NCBI GenBank assembly: GCA_050944055.1
Contig: JBMNQI010000013.1
Location: forward strand, 1 to 42,536
Direction of reading: 5' to 3'
Length of the DNA: 42,536 bases
Source of the DNA: JBMNQI01 sp050944055
GTDB lineage: Bacteria > Bacillota > Clostridia > Oscillospirales > Oscillospiraceae
The position numbers and the translations under genes are program-made. Positions within the stretch are counted from its first letter, which is position 1; each line of letters starts with the position of its first letter. The notes under the pieces are model-generated. The model did no database searches and had not been told where the DNA came from. It worked only from the letters and a program-made list of their open reading frames with translations. This document shows positions 7,778 to 15,446 of the stretch, one piece after another.

Positions 7778-9706
7778 ATGTCGGTTGCAATTTGGCCATA
7801 TAAGAACGAAACAGGTGAAACCGAGCGTATCGAAGCTGATGTGCTTGTTCTCGGCGGCGGGGTGGCGGGCTGCATGGCCGCGATAGCCGCGGCGAGGAAG
7901 GGCCGCAGGGTCGTGCTCGTGGATAAGGGAGCCGTAAGGCGCAGCGGCGCCGGCGGCTCGGGCTGCGACCACTGGGAGTCGGCGGCGACCAACCCCTGCT
8001 CTAAGGTGACGCCCGAGGAGCTCCTCCGGGCTATGATGAACGATAACGACGGGTATAACAACGCCATATCTCACTATATCGAGTGCCGCGAGGGCTGGGA
8101 CAGGCTCCTCGACGTGGAAGCTATGGGCGGAAAAATCCGCGATACGGAGGGAGAATTCAAGGGCGCCGATTTCCGGGACGAGAAGACCGGCCTGCTGTTC
8201 GCTTACGACTATAACGCCCGCCATACGCTGCGTATATGGGGGACTACCTTCAAGCCGGCCATGGCCAAAGAGCTGCGGAGGCTCGGAGTGCAGGTCGTTG
8301 AGCGGGTTATGGTGACAGGCCTTCTTACGCGCGGCGGCGAAAGCGGCAAAGACTGCATAGGCGCCGTCGGCTTTAATACGCGCACCGGGAAGTTTTACAT
8401 ATTCTCGGGCAAAGCCACGGTTATGGCCATGTCGCGCCCCGCGCGCATCTGGCTTTTTTCCGCGGCCTATCCCGGCTTATGCGAATTCCGGCCGCTCAAC
8501 TGCATAGGTGACGGGCACGCGATGGGGTGGCGCATAGGCGCAGAGTTTAATATGATGGAGAAATCTGTCCGGGCCGAGTTTTCGGCGGCCGGGCGGTCCT
8601 ATCCCCCATACAGCACGGGCAACAACCATAACACGTGGTATCCGGCTAGTTTAATAGACGCGAACGGGCGCGAAATACCATACGCGGACAGGGACGGGAA
8701 TATACTGCCCGATGTAAAGAGCCGTTTTTACCCGGCGAAGAACCAGCCGTTTTTCCTTAAGGGCGGCAATATTGAAAAGGCCAAGTACGAATACGACGGG
8801 CCGGAGACACTGCCATATGAAAAGCTCAGTGAGATGGGATACAGGCTCCCGTTTTACGCGGACCTTTCCTCCATGCCGGAAAGCGAGAGAAGAATAATTT
8901 GGGGCATGATGGTCGGCCAGGAAGGGAAAACAAACGTCCCCGTATACCGGTACCTGACAGAGGCTGGCTTCGACCCTGAAAAGCATGTCCTCCAATGCTA
9001 CGGCACAGGCTGGACAAGCGCCGAGTTCCTGCCGCAGGAGCGCCAGCTTTTCGGCCTCCCGGGCGGCTTTATGAACGACTGGAAGCTTATGACCAATATA
9101 CCCGGCCTTTTTGTGGGCGGCGATTCGCTGTTTTCCTCGAACTGTTACGGGCACGCGGCCTCTACCGGGTATTACGCCGGAAGGCACGCGGCGGATTACG
9201 CCTCGGAACGCGATTTATGTAAACCCGATAAAACTCAGCTTGACTTTGAGTTTGAGCGCGTATACGCCCCCCTCGGCAGGAAGGGCGATATCAGCTGGAA
9301 GGAGCTGAACCACGCGATTTCCAAGACCATGCAGAACTACTGCGGGGAGCAGAAGCGGAACGAGCTGCTGCTGTGCGGCGTAGAGCAGCTGGAAAGATAC
9401 GAGAAGGATGTGCTCTTGAGCACCGGCGCCTGCAACCCCCACGAGCTTATGAGGCTGCTTGAGGTTTACGACATACTGACTGTATCTCAGCTTATACTGC
9501 AGGCCTGCCTTACGCGCAGGCAGAGCTGCGAAAAGCTCGAGTTCTTCAGGGCTGACGATAACGGCGAGCCGCCGAAGCCGTTTCTCGTGATACATAAAGA
9601 GAAGGATAAAACGGTCTGCCGTGAAGTTCCGCTTGACTACGCGGGCGACATAAAGCATAATTACGAAAAATATAACGCCGATTATATAGAGGAGATGAAG
9701 GCATGA
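7778..9706 (+). CDS. FAD-dependent oxidoreductase, AprA/fumarate-reductase flavoprotein superfamily
   Basis: A 642-residue flavoprotein. Residues 21-31 (DVLVLGGGVAG) form the dinucleotide-binding loop for the FAD ADP moiety, followed by the acidic strand end VVLVDKG. The segment RHTLRIWGTTFKPAMAKELRRLGVQVVERV and the second FAD-contacting motif GDGHAMGWRIGAEF (from about residue 244) are characteristic of proteins related to the alpha subunit of APS reductase. GLFVGGDSLFSSNCYGHAASTGYYAGRHAADYA (about 442-475) closes the FAD site. The C-terminal ~150 residues form a helical capping region. The next gene encodes a two-cluster ferredoxin and overlaps it (ATGA), the same layout as AprAB. There are no sulfate-reduction genes nearby, so true APS reductase activity is unlikely. 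The substrate is unknown; reduction or oxidation of a compound delivered by the neighbouring importer is my inference. RBS AAGGAG precedes the ATG. Confidence 0.9.
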   Translation: MSVAIWPYKNETGETERIEADVLVLGGGVAGCMAAIAAARKGRRVVLVDKGAVRRSGAGGSGCDHWESAATNPCSKVTPEELLRAMMNDNDGYNNAISHYIECREGWDRLLDVEAMGGKIRDTEGEFKGADFRDEKTGLLFAYDYNARHTLRIWGTTFKPAMAKELRRLGVQVVERVMVTGLLTRGGESGKDCIGAVGFNTRTGKFYIFSGKATVMAMSRPARIWLFSAAYPGLCEFRPLNCIGDGHAMGWRIGAEFNMMEKSVRAEFSAAGRSYPPYSTGNNHNTWYPASLIDANGREIPYADRDGNILPDVKSRFYPAKNQPFFLKGGNIEKAKYEYDGPETLPYEKLSEMGYRLPFYADLSSMPESERRIIWGMMVGQEGKTNVPVYRYLTEAGFDPEKHVLQCYGTGWTSAEFLPQERQLFGLPGGFMNDWKLMTNIPGLFVGGDSLFSSNCYGHAASTGYYAGRHAADYASERDLCKPDKTQLDFEFERVYAPLGRKGDISWKELNHAISKTMQNYCGEQKRNELLLCGVEQLERYEKDVLLSTGACNPHELMRLLEVYDILTVSQLILQACLTRRQSCEKLEFFRADDNGEPPKPFLVIHKEKDKTVCREVPLDYAGDIKHNYEKYNADYIEEMKA

Positions 9707-9993
9707 CCACAAAAGGCGGTTTCCCGTTAATACAGGCTCTGCCCGCCCGGCCCGTTTCGTTCGATTACGAAAAGTGCATAAGCTGCGGGCTCTGCGTTGA
9801 GGCATGCCCCATAGACGTGCTCGCCCCGGGCGAAGACGGCGCGCCGTTTGCCGCTTACCCGGACGAATGCTGGTACTGCGGCTGCTGCGTGATGGACTGC
9901 CCGACAGGTGCAATCAAGCTGCGCCACCCGCTTATGAATCAGGTCCGCTGGGTTGAAAAGGAAGCTTTAATTAAGAACGGAGATAAGGATTAA
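9703..9993 (+). CDS. Two-[4Fe-4S] ferredoxin-like subunit (AprB-like)
   Basis: A 96-residue iron-sulfur protein. Two complete binding motifs are visible: CISCGLCVEACP (about residues 26-37) and CWYCGCCVMDCP (about 56-67). Both are of the C-x2-C-x2-C-x3-C-P form, so two [4Fe-4S] clusters are expected. The short N-terminal leader and the C-terminal extension (VRWVEKEALIKNG) resemble the beta subunits that dock on AprA-type flavoproteins. Its ATG overlaps the flavoprotein stop, so a fixed-ratio complex is likely: electrons would pass between a cellular carrier, these clusters and the FAD. A free ferredoxin is the alternative, but the overlap argues for a dedicated subunit. Confidence 0.93.
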   Translation: MTTKGGFPLIQALPARPVSFDYEKCISCGLCVEACPIDVLAPGEDGAPFAAYPDECWYCGCCVMDCPTGAIKLRHPLMNQVRWVEKEALIKNGDKD

Positions 9994-10073
9994 AATGCCT
10001 TTCCGATCCGGCGCGTCCGGCCGGCGCTCAGCAAGACGCGTCCGATCTTAAAATCTTAACCGCGGCGAAAGGG

Positions 10074-11090
10074 ATGTTCGAAATAATGGAGCTATTGAAG
10101 GAATTAACTCAGGCATGGGGCGTGTCGGGCCGTGAAAAGGCTGTGCGCGAGATCATAAAAAGAGAGACAGCGCCTCTTGCGGACGAGATGTTTACTGACG
10201 CAGTCGGCAATCTTATTGTACTTAAGCGCGGCTCGGGCGGGGGAAAGAAGATCATGCTCTCGGCCCATATGGACGAGATCGGCATGCAGGTGACCAAGAT
10301 CGAAAGCGACGGGCGTATACGCGTATGCAAGGTAGGCTGGGTCTGGGCCGGCTCTGTATATAATGACAAGGTCATATTTCAAAACGGCACTGTGGGCGTC
10401 GTCGGCTGCGCCGGCACAATAGAAGACGCGAAAAACGATGTTGCCAAGCTTTACATAGACATAGGCTGCAAAACCAGGGAGGAGACGGAGAAGTACGTAA
10501 AAGCCGGAGACTACTGCGGCTTCATCGGAGCTTTCCACGAGCTGAAAAACGGCTGCGTCTCCGCAAAGTCTCTTGACGACCGCGTCGGCTGCTATATGCT
10601 CATAGAGGCGCTGAAGCGAAACGACGGCAAGAGGGCAAACGATGTCTATTATGTGTTTTCCGTCCAGGAGGAGGTAGGCTGCAGGGGCGCAAAAACAGCC
10701 GCCGAGCGTATCAGGCCCGATATAGGCATTTCCGTCGACGTGTCTCCCGACCATTTCTATCCCTGCGACCTCGAGGGCGGAAACGCCGTCGGCTCCGGAG
10801 TAGGCGTAAAGCTTGGGGATCCTTCCGCCATGCTCGACGAGTATTTGGTCGACAGGATGCTCGAATGCTGCGAGGAAAACGGGATAAAATACCAGCGCGA
10901 CGTGATGGACAGGGGCGGAACCGACGCTTCAAGCATAAACATGTCCGGTTGGGGAGTGAGAGTGGCCGCGATATCGGTCATAACCAGATACCCTCACAGC
11001 CAAAGCTCAGTTATTTCCATGGAGGATGTTGAATCGGCCATAGAGCTGATTGACAGATATACGGCACTTGAATTTACGTTCGAGGACTAA
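10074..11090 (+). CDS. M42 family metallopeptidase (glutamyl aminopeptidase/endoglucanase-like)
   Basis: A cytoplasmic dinuclear-metal aminopeptidase of the M42 family, 338 residues, about the usual length. Visible metal and catalytic residues: H65 and D67 in AHMDEIG, the bridging aspartate in KSLDDRVGC, the glutamate pair in VQEEVGCRGAK, the aspartate in SVDVS, and the last histidine in TRYPHSQ. The middle PDZ-like insertion carries the KVIFQNGTVGVVG stretch. Family members remove N-terminal residues from short peptides as large tetrahedral oligomers. The gene lies 80 bases after the ferredoxin gene and 28 bases before the binding-protein ATG, apparently in the same operon, so it could process peptides brought in by the importer. 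Initiation is unclear: ATG 10074 has only a weak GCGAAAGGG upstream, and ATG 10086 is an alternative. Confidence 0.93.
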   Translation: MFEIMELLKELTQAWGVSGREKAVREIIKRETAPLADEMFTDAVGNLIVLKRGSGGGKKIMLSAHMDEIGMQVTKIESDGRIRVCKVGWVWAGSVYNDKVIFQNGTVGVVGCAGTIEDAKNDVAKLYIDIGCKTREETEKYVKAGDYCGFIGAFHELKNGCVSAKSLDDRVGCYMLIEALKRNDGKRANDVYYVFSVQEEVGCRGAKTAAERIRPDIGISVDVSPDHFYPCDLEGGNAVGSGVGVKLGDPSAMLDEYLVDRMLECCEENGIKYQRDVMDRGGTDASSINMSGWGVRVAAISVITRYPHSQSSVISMEDVESAIELIDRYTALEFTFED

Positions 11091-11118
11091 GAAATAAGAA
11101 ATGAAAGGAAGGCACCAT

Positions 11119-12696
11119 ATGAAAAAAAGACTTCTTGCGCTGATCCTGTCGGTATTGCTGATTGCAGGGCTTGTTGCAGGCTGCAGCGGAGGCAAAACAG
11201 AGCCCGGAGCGGCAACCAAAGCCCCGGCCGGCGATTCCGAGGCTCCCGGCGGCGATAAGAGCGGCGAACCGCAGGAGAGCGGCCGCACGGACCTTGTGAT
11301 TGCTATTGCGGCGGACATAGCGACGCTCCACCCGAGCGACCACACCACCACTGCGGAAATCGACATTGAGGCTCAGATATACGACACGCTGTATCGGGCA
11401 AGCCTCGACGGGAATGAGCCGCAGCCCCGCCTCGCCACATCATATGAGATTAGCGAGGACGGCAAGCAGTATACCTTCCACCTCCGCAAGGACGCCACCT
11501 TCCACGACGGCACGCCGATTAAAGCCAGCGACGTAGTGTTCAGCGCGAACCTGTATAAGCAGTCCAAATACCAGAACGCCATTGTCGCAGGTTTGTCAGA
11601 AGCCAAGGCGATAGACGACTATACAGTCGTTTTCACTACCGAAACCGTTTACTCGCCCTTCCTCGAAAGCATAATGGATATGCATATCGCGAGCGAAGCC
11701 TATTTCAATTCAGTAGACGCCGAAACGTTTGCCAACAAGCCCATGGGCAGCGGTCCGTATAAATTCGTGAGCCACGAGGCCGGCAGCAAGATTATACTTG
11801 AGGCGTACGACGGCTATTACCTGGGCGCCCCCTCCATAAAAAATGTTACCTATAAGGTAATACCCGACGACACTACTGTCGCCGTCGCACTTCAGACCGG
11901 CGAAGTTGGATTTGCCGATATAAACGAGTCCAACTATAGGAACCTCAGCGGCAAGGAAGGCGTCGTCATAGACGAATATAATATGAGCCGCTTCGGCTTC
12001 ATATCAATGAACCACGAAAAATTCCCCTACAGCGAGGTTAAGTTCCGTCAGGCCATTGCGTATGCGATAAACAGGCAGAATGTTGTCGACCTCACGCTCG
12101 ACGGCCTCGGAACAGTCAACTCGAACATACTCAGCCCGCTGCGCTTCGGGTATTCCGATAAACAGCCGCAGTACACCTATGACACTGAAAAGGCCAAGCA
12201 GCTGCTAGAGGAATGCGGCATAGAGACGCCGTACGACCTGGGAGTTATGTATGTGTCGGAAGCCTATTCCACGCTTGCGCAGGTTATTCAGAGCGATCTG
12301 GCCGCAGTGGGGCTCAACTGCACTATCGAGATACTTGAAGCCAACGCCTATTACGGAAAGCTGCTGGGCGGCGAGTGCGGCATGACCGTGCTTGAGATGA
12401 CGCTAGAGGGCAGCACGCAACAGTTCTCTCTGGCCTTCATGCCCGAATATATCGGGGGAGCCAATAACGCCCGCTACAGCGACGAAGAGGTCTCTCAATG
12501 GTTCAAAGACGCAGTCGCGGCCGTAGACGACGAGGAGCGCTTCGAGATATACAACAAGATATTTACGAAGGTCCAGGAGCAGGCGGTTTACGTGGTCATG
12601 TACAATACCATAGGCCTGTATGCCCACAGCGCGGACCTGAAATGCCCGCACTTTGAGCTTGAGGGCAGATACTATATCTACGATTTCAGCTGGTAG
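11119..12696 (+). CDS. Family 5 solute-binding lipoprotein of the peptide ABC importer
   Basis: A 525-residue extracytoplasmic binding protein (SBP_bac_5, OppA/DppA-like). The signal peptide ends in LVAGC, placing the lipidated cysteine at residue 22; a Gly/Ala/Glu-rich linker runs to about residue 60. The mature domain begins TDLVIAIAADIATLHP and contains the family landmarks IYDTLYR, LATSYEISEDGKQYTFHLRKDATFHDGTPIKASDVVFS and FRQAIAYAINRQNVV. It captures the substrate outside the cell and delivers it to the permeases encoded at 5760-7600. I start at ATG 11119 because AAGGAAGG lies seven bases before it and the signal peptide begins there; an in-frame ATG at 11101 has no site. Placing the binding protein with the catabolic enzymes rather than with its permeases suggests the divergent operons act as one system. 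Confidence 0.94.
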   Translation: MKKRLLALILSVLLIAGLVAGCSGGKTEPGAATKAPAGDSEAPGGDKSGEPQESGRTDLVIAIAADIATLHPSDHTTTAEIDIEAQIYDTLYRASLDGNEPQPRLATSYEISEDGKQYTFHLRKDATFHDGTPIKASDVVFSANLYKQSKYQNAIVAGLSEAKAIDDYTVVFTTETVYSPFLESIMDMHIASEAYFNSVDAETFANKPMGSGPYKFVSHEAGSKIILEAYDGYYLGAPSIKNVTYKVIPDDTTVAVALQTGEVGFADINESNYRNLSGKEGVVIDEYNMSRFGFISMNHEKFPYSEVKFRQAIAYAINRQNVVDLTLDGLGTVNSNILSPLRFGYSDKQPQYTYDTEKAKQLLEECGIETPYDLGVMYVSEAYSTLAQVIQSDLAAVGLNCTIEILEANAYYGKLLGGECGMTVLEMTLEGSTQQFSLAFMPEYIGGANNARYSDEEVSQWFKDAVAAVDDEERFEIYNKIFTKVQEQAVYVVMYNTIGLYAHSADLKCPHFELEGRYYIYDFSW

Positions 12697-12700
12697 AAAA

Positions 12701-13936
12701 ATGGGGAGAACTCTGTTCAGGCACGCCGACGTACTGAGGATGGGTTCGGGGGATTATCTCCGGAATACGGACGTGCTTGTCGAAAACGGGAAAATAGCGG
12801 CGGTCGGAGCTGATCTGGCCGCCGCCGGTGCCGATTTGGTCGACTGTAAGGGCAAGGTGCTTATGCCGTCTCTGATAGACGCCCATGCGCACATAGCGCG
12901 CGAGGAGATGACTCTGCAGTACATTGCCTGCGGCGTGACGGCTGTTCGGCATCTTTCCGGGGGCACGCGCCAGCGCGAGTATGACGCCGAGGTGCGCTCG
13001 GGGAAGCGCATCGGGCCGTACATATATTCTTCCGGCTCCATAATCGACGGAGTCGCGGCGGAGGATAAGAATTCCTCTCACGTTTACGTCGACGGGCCGG
13101 ACGAGGCGGAGCGCGCCGTCCGCGAAACTGTCGAGGCCGGTTATCTCTGGGTCAAAAACTATCCCTCGATGACGCCGGAAGAAATGAAGCGCCTTATGGA
13201 CACTGCTAACTCGCTCGGGGTGAAGGTATCCGGGCACATGAGCTATAACGTGGATGCGAAGACTCTTGCAGACTGGGGCTACGCCTGCTGCGAGCACTCG
13301 AGCAGCTTGCCGAAAACGGACGAGGAAATCGACTATATAGCCGGCAAGGGCATGTGGTTTTGCCCTACGCAGGTCGTGTGCGAAACGCTGCCGGACTATG
13401 TCTGGAACAACAAGAAGTTTGAAGACCTGCCGGATTACTGCTATGTCCCTCAGTATTCAAAGGATTACTGGGAGCAGGAGAACAAGAGAATAATCGCAAT
13501 GTACAAAAGGCGCGACCTCAAGCCGGATATAAACATGATAATCGCGAGAGGCCGCCGCTTTATGGAGCGCTCCGACCGTTACATGGCGGGGAGCGACGCG
13601 ATGTATCCGGGCATAATAGGAGGCTTCGCGCTGCACGACGAGCTGCGGAAGCTGGTTGAACTTTACGGGCGCAGGCCGATAGACGCGCTGCGCGCGGCCA
13701 CAGTCCGCCCGGCCGAGTATATGGGGCTTGCAGGGCAGAAAGGCGATATTCTGCCCGGTATGGACGCGGATATCCTCATACTGGAAAAAGACCCGCTCAG
13801 CGACATAGGCAACACCAGGGCGATACGCTCGGTCATGCAGGGCGGGAGACTGTATAACCGGGCCGACCTCGACTCGATGCTTAAGGAGCTGAAGGACCCC
13901 GCGCGTGAATTTGAGATACTCTCGCCTTTGTTCTGA
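12701..13936 (+). CDS. Amidohydrolase family protein (imidazolonepropionase/Xaa-Pro dipeptidase-like)
   Basis: A 411-residue metal-dependent hydrolase of the amidohydrolase superfamily. The full ligand set is visible: H62 and H64 in DAHAHI, K152 in WVKNY (candidate carboxylated bridging lysine), H179 in SGHMSYN, H199 in CEHSS and the catalytic D299 in AGSDAMYPG. An N-terminal beta sandwich (DVLVENGKIAAVG) and the closing segment GDILPGMDADILILEKDPLSDI complete the fold. Relatives of this subgroup cleave N-acyl amino acids or dipeptides, or open cyclic amides; which applies here cannot be read. It begins four bases after the binding-protein stop with no strong ribosome site, so it is probably translationally coupled. 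It is the last gene before a terminator hairpin and would act on the imported substrate or on the redox product. Confidence 0.92.
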   Translation: MGRTLFRHADVLRMGSGDYLRNTDVLVENGKIAAVGADLAAAGADLVDCKGKVLMPSLIDAHAHIAREEMTLQYIACGVTAVRHLSGGTRQREYDAEVRSGKRIGPYIYSSGSIIDGVAAEDKNSSHVYVDGPDEAERAVRETVEAGYLWVKNYPSMTPEEMKRLMDTANSLGVKVSGHMSYNVDAKTLADWGYACCEHSSSLPKTDEEIDYIAGKGMWFCPTQVVCETLPDYVWNNKKFEDLPDYCYVPQYSKDYWEQENKRIIAMYKRRDLKPDINMIIARGRRFMERSDRYMAGSDAMYPGIIGGFALHDELRKLVELYGRRPIDALRAATVRPAEYMGLAGQKGDILPGMDADILILEKDPLSDIGNTRAIRSVMQGGRLYNRADLDSMLKELKDPAREFEILSPLF

Positions 13937-13962
13937 GTTGCAAAGACCGTAATATTACGTAA

Positions 13963-13989
13963 GCCGCGCCATGTTTTGCATGGCGCGGC
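13963..13989. terminator. Hairpin terminator between the catabolic operon and ypeB
   Basis: A perfect 11-bp stem, GCCGCGCCATG (13963-13973) with CATGGCGCGGC (13979-13989), and a TTTTG loop. There is no strong T run on either side (the plus side reads GAGCATTATTATATAAAA), so efficiency is uncertain. It sits between two convergent genes. Confidence 0.5.
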
Positions 13990-14018
13990 GAGCATTATTA
14001 TATAAAACGTCACTTATT

Positions 14019-15374
14019 TTACAGCGTCAGAGTTCCGCTCTCGTCTTCGAGGAGCAGCAATATCTTCTCCTCATTTCCGGTCTCCACGTTTACATAGACC
14101 AGGCAGTGCTGGCCCTGCGGGGTTTCGCACTTGAACTCGTGGCACATCACCTCGTTTTCACCGGCTGTGGGTATAATGGCCAGCTCATGCGCCAGAACAG
14201 TCAGCTCGCCGCTCAGGCGGGAAGAGGCTTCTGCCTCGGACAGCTTGACCTCGCTGATTGGGCGCGCGCAGTGATTGGCTATATAGCCCGCCGCCTCGTA
14301 GCCGACGATACGCCCGTTATCAAGAGCGACGGAGACTTTTATTAAGTCGGGATAGAGTATGACGCCATCCTGCCTGGCCGCGAAGTTGGCTATCAAAACA
14401 TTGTGCATTACCTGGTAATAGGTCATATACATGTTTTCTATCTTATTGTCTCTGAGAAAAGCCGAGGCTTTGTCGACTGCGGCTTCGGCGCTCAGTTTTG
14501 ATTCGGGGACGGCGCGAGAATTAAACATCGAATATATGATCCCGCCCTGCCTTGTAGCCTGCACAAACATTTCGCCGCCGTCCACTTTGGCGGAAAGGCA
14601 GATGGTGGGCACGTCGCCTTCGCTTTGGCCGCACTGCTCGAAGGCTTCGGGCCTAAGCGAGAAAAACTCAGCCGCCTTGCTTCTTATGGTTTCAAAATCC
14701 GCTTCGGGAAGCCCTTCAAGCGTTTTTTGGGACTTGGCGGCTATGTGCTCTGAAAACGGGCCGTCGTAGATAAGCGAGGGTATCTCAGGGAATTCGGTTT
14801 CCATTTGACGAAAGCTTCCGATTACCGAGGTTTGGGCCGCGAAGCTGGCGCCCGCCTGCGAGAGCTGCTGCTGCGTATCAATAATTTCGTTAATTTTCAG
14901 GTTGCCGTCGTAGATGCTTGCCTGCAGATCGGTGAGGTTCTGGGACAGGAGCGAAGCGGTTTCCGAGAGGGACTTCAGGTTTGAGTGATCCTCGTCCGTG
15001 CCCGCCTCGCCGGAGGCGGCCCTGCGGGAAAGGCTGAGCGCGTAATCGCCGACGCGGTTGATAAAACCGGAGGTATTCTCAAGCTCGACAGTTGAGAAAG
15101 GCAGCTCGCTCAGACTGATGGACGCCTCGCACGATTTTGCGTAGATGTCTGTGCATATCGCCGCGAGCAGCGAGGGCGAGGTGGAAAGCACGCCCTTTTG
15201 AAGAGAGACGTCTATACCCTCGACAGCCGTCACAAGCTCGGAGAAGGAGCGCTGGTATTCGCTTTCAATATGCCTCTCATATGTCGCCGCTCTCACGTTG
15301 CCGTCAATGGCGTATATGCCGAGAACAAGAATCAGGGCGGCCAGAAAAGTCGCTGTGCGGATTCGTTTTCGCAT
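14019..15374 (-). CDS. ypeB: Spore germination protein YpeB family
   Basis: A 451-residue protein with an N-terminal membrane anchor (TATFLAALILVLGIYAI, residues 6-23) and an extracytoplasmic body. The N-terminal half is helical (ERHIESEYQRSFSELVTAVEGID, LDDI-type coiled segments). The C-terminal half has repeated PepSY-like YPEB units (AEAAVDKASAFLRDNK, LIKVSVALDNGRIVGYEAAGYIANHC, SEAEASSRLS). In Bacillus, YpeB is required for stability and localisation of the cortex-lytic enzyme SleB and sits in the spore inner membrane. Here no sleB is adjacent. I start at ATG 15374, preceded at seven bases by GGGGG; that site lies inside the hairpin ending gltX. Presence of this gene indicates an endospore former. 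Confidence 0.9.
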   Translation of the reverse strand: MRKRIRTATFLAALILVLGIYAIDGNVRAATYERHIESEYQRSFSELVTAVEGIDVSLQKGVLSTSPSLLAAICTDIYAKSCEASISLSELPFSTVELENTSGFINRVGDYALSLSRRAASGEAGTDEDHSNLKSLSETASLLSQNLTDLQASIYDGNLKINEIIDTQQQLSQAGASFAAQTSVIGSFRQMETEFPEIPSLIYDGPFSEHIAAKSQKTLEGLPEADFETIRSKAAEFFSLRPEAFEQCGQSEGDVPTICLSAKVDGGEMFVQATRQGGIIYSMFNSRAVPESKLSAEAAVDKASAFLRDNKIENMYMTYYQVMHNVLIANFAARQDGVILYPDLIKVSVALDNGRIVGYEAAGYIANHCARPISEVKLSEAEASSRLSGELTVLAHELAIIPTAGENEVMCHEFKCETPQGQHCLVYVNVETGNEEKILLLLEDESGTLTL

Positions 15375-15376
15375 AA

Positions 15377-15419
15377 AAAATCCCCCTTTTGGCTTTAGTT
15401 TTGCCTGAAAGGGGATTTT
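15377..15419 (-). terminator. gltX terminator hairpin containing the ypeB ribosome binding site
   Basis: On the minus strand AAAATCCCC (15411-15419) pairs with GGGGATTTT (15377-15385), extended inward by TTT/AAA and GCC/GGC pairings. A T run leads straight into the ypeB ATG at 15374. The GGGGG that serves ypeB (15382-15386) is in the descending arm. Confidence 0.75.
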
Positions 15420-15446
15420 ATAACACAAAAAACAATGGAAAATTGA

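Noticed and set aside
7778..9993. True dissimilatory APS reductase AprAB
   Set aside because: The family relation is clear, but no sulfate activation or sulfite reduction gene is present and the surrounding genes are for peptide-like substrates.
9994..10073. Structured element in the gap before the M42 gene
   Set aside because: The gap is GC-rich with several CGCGTC/GACGCG words, but no single convincing fold and no gene.
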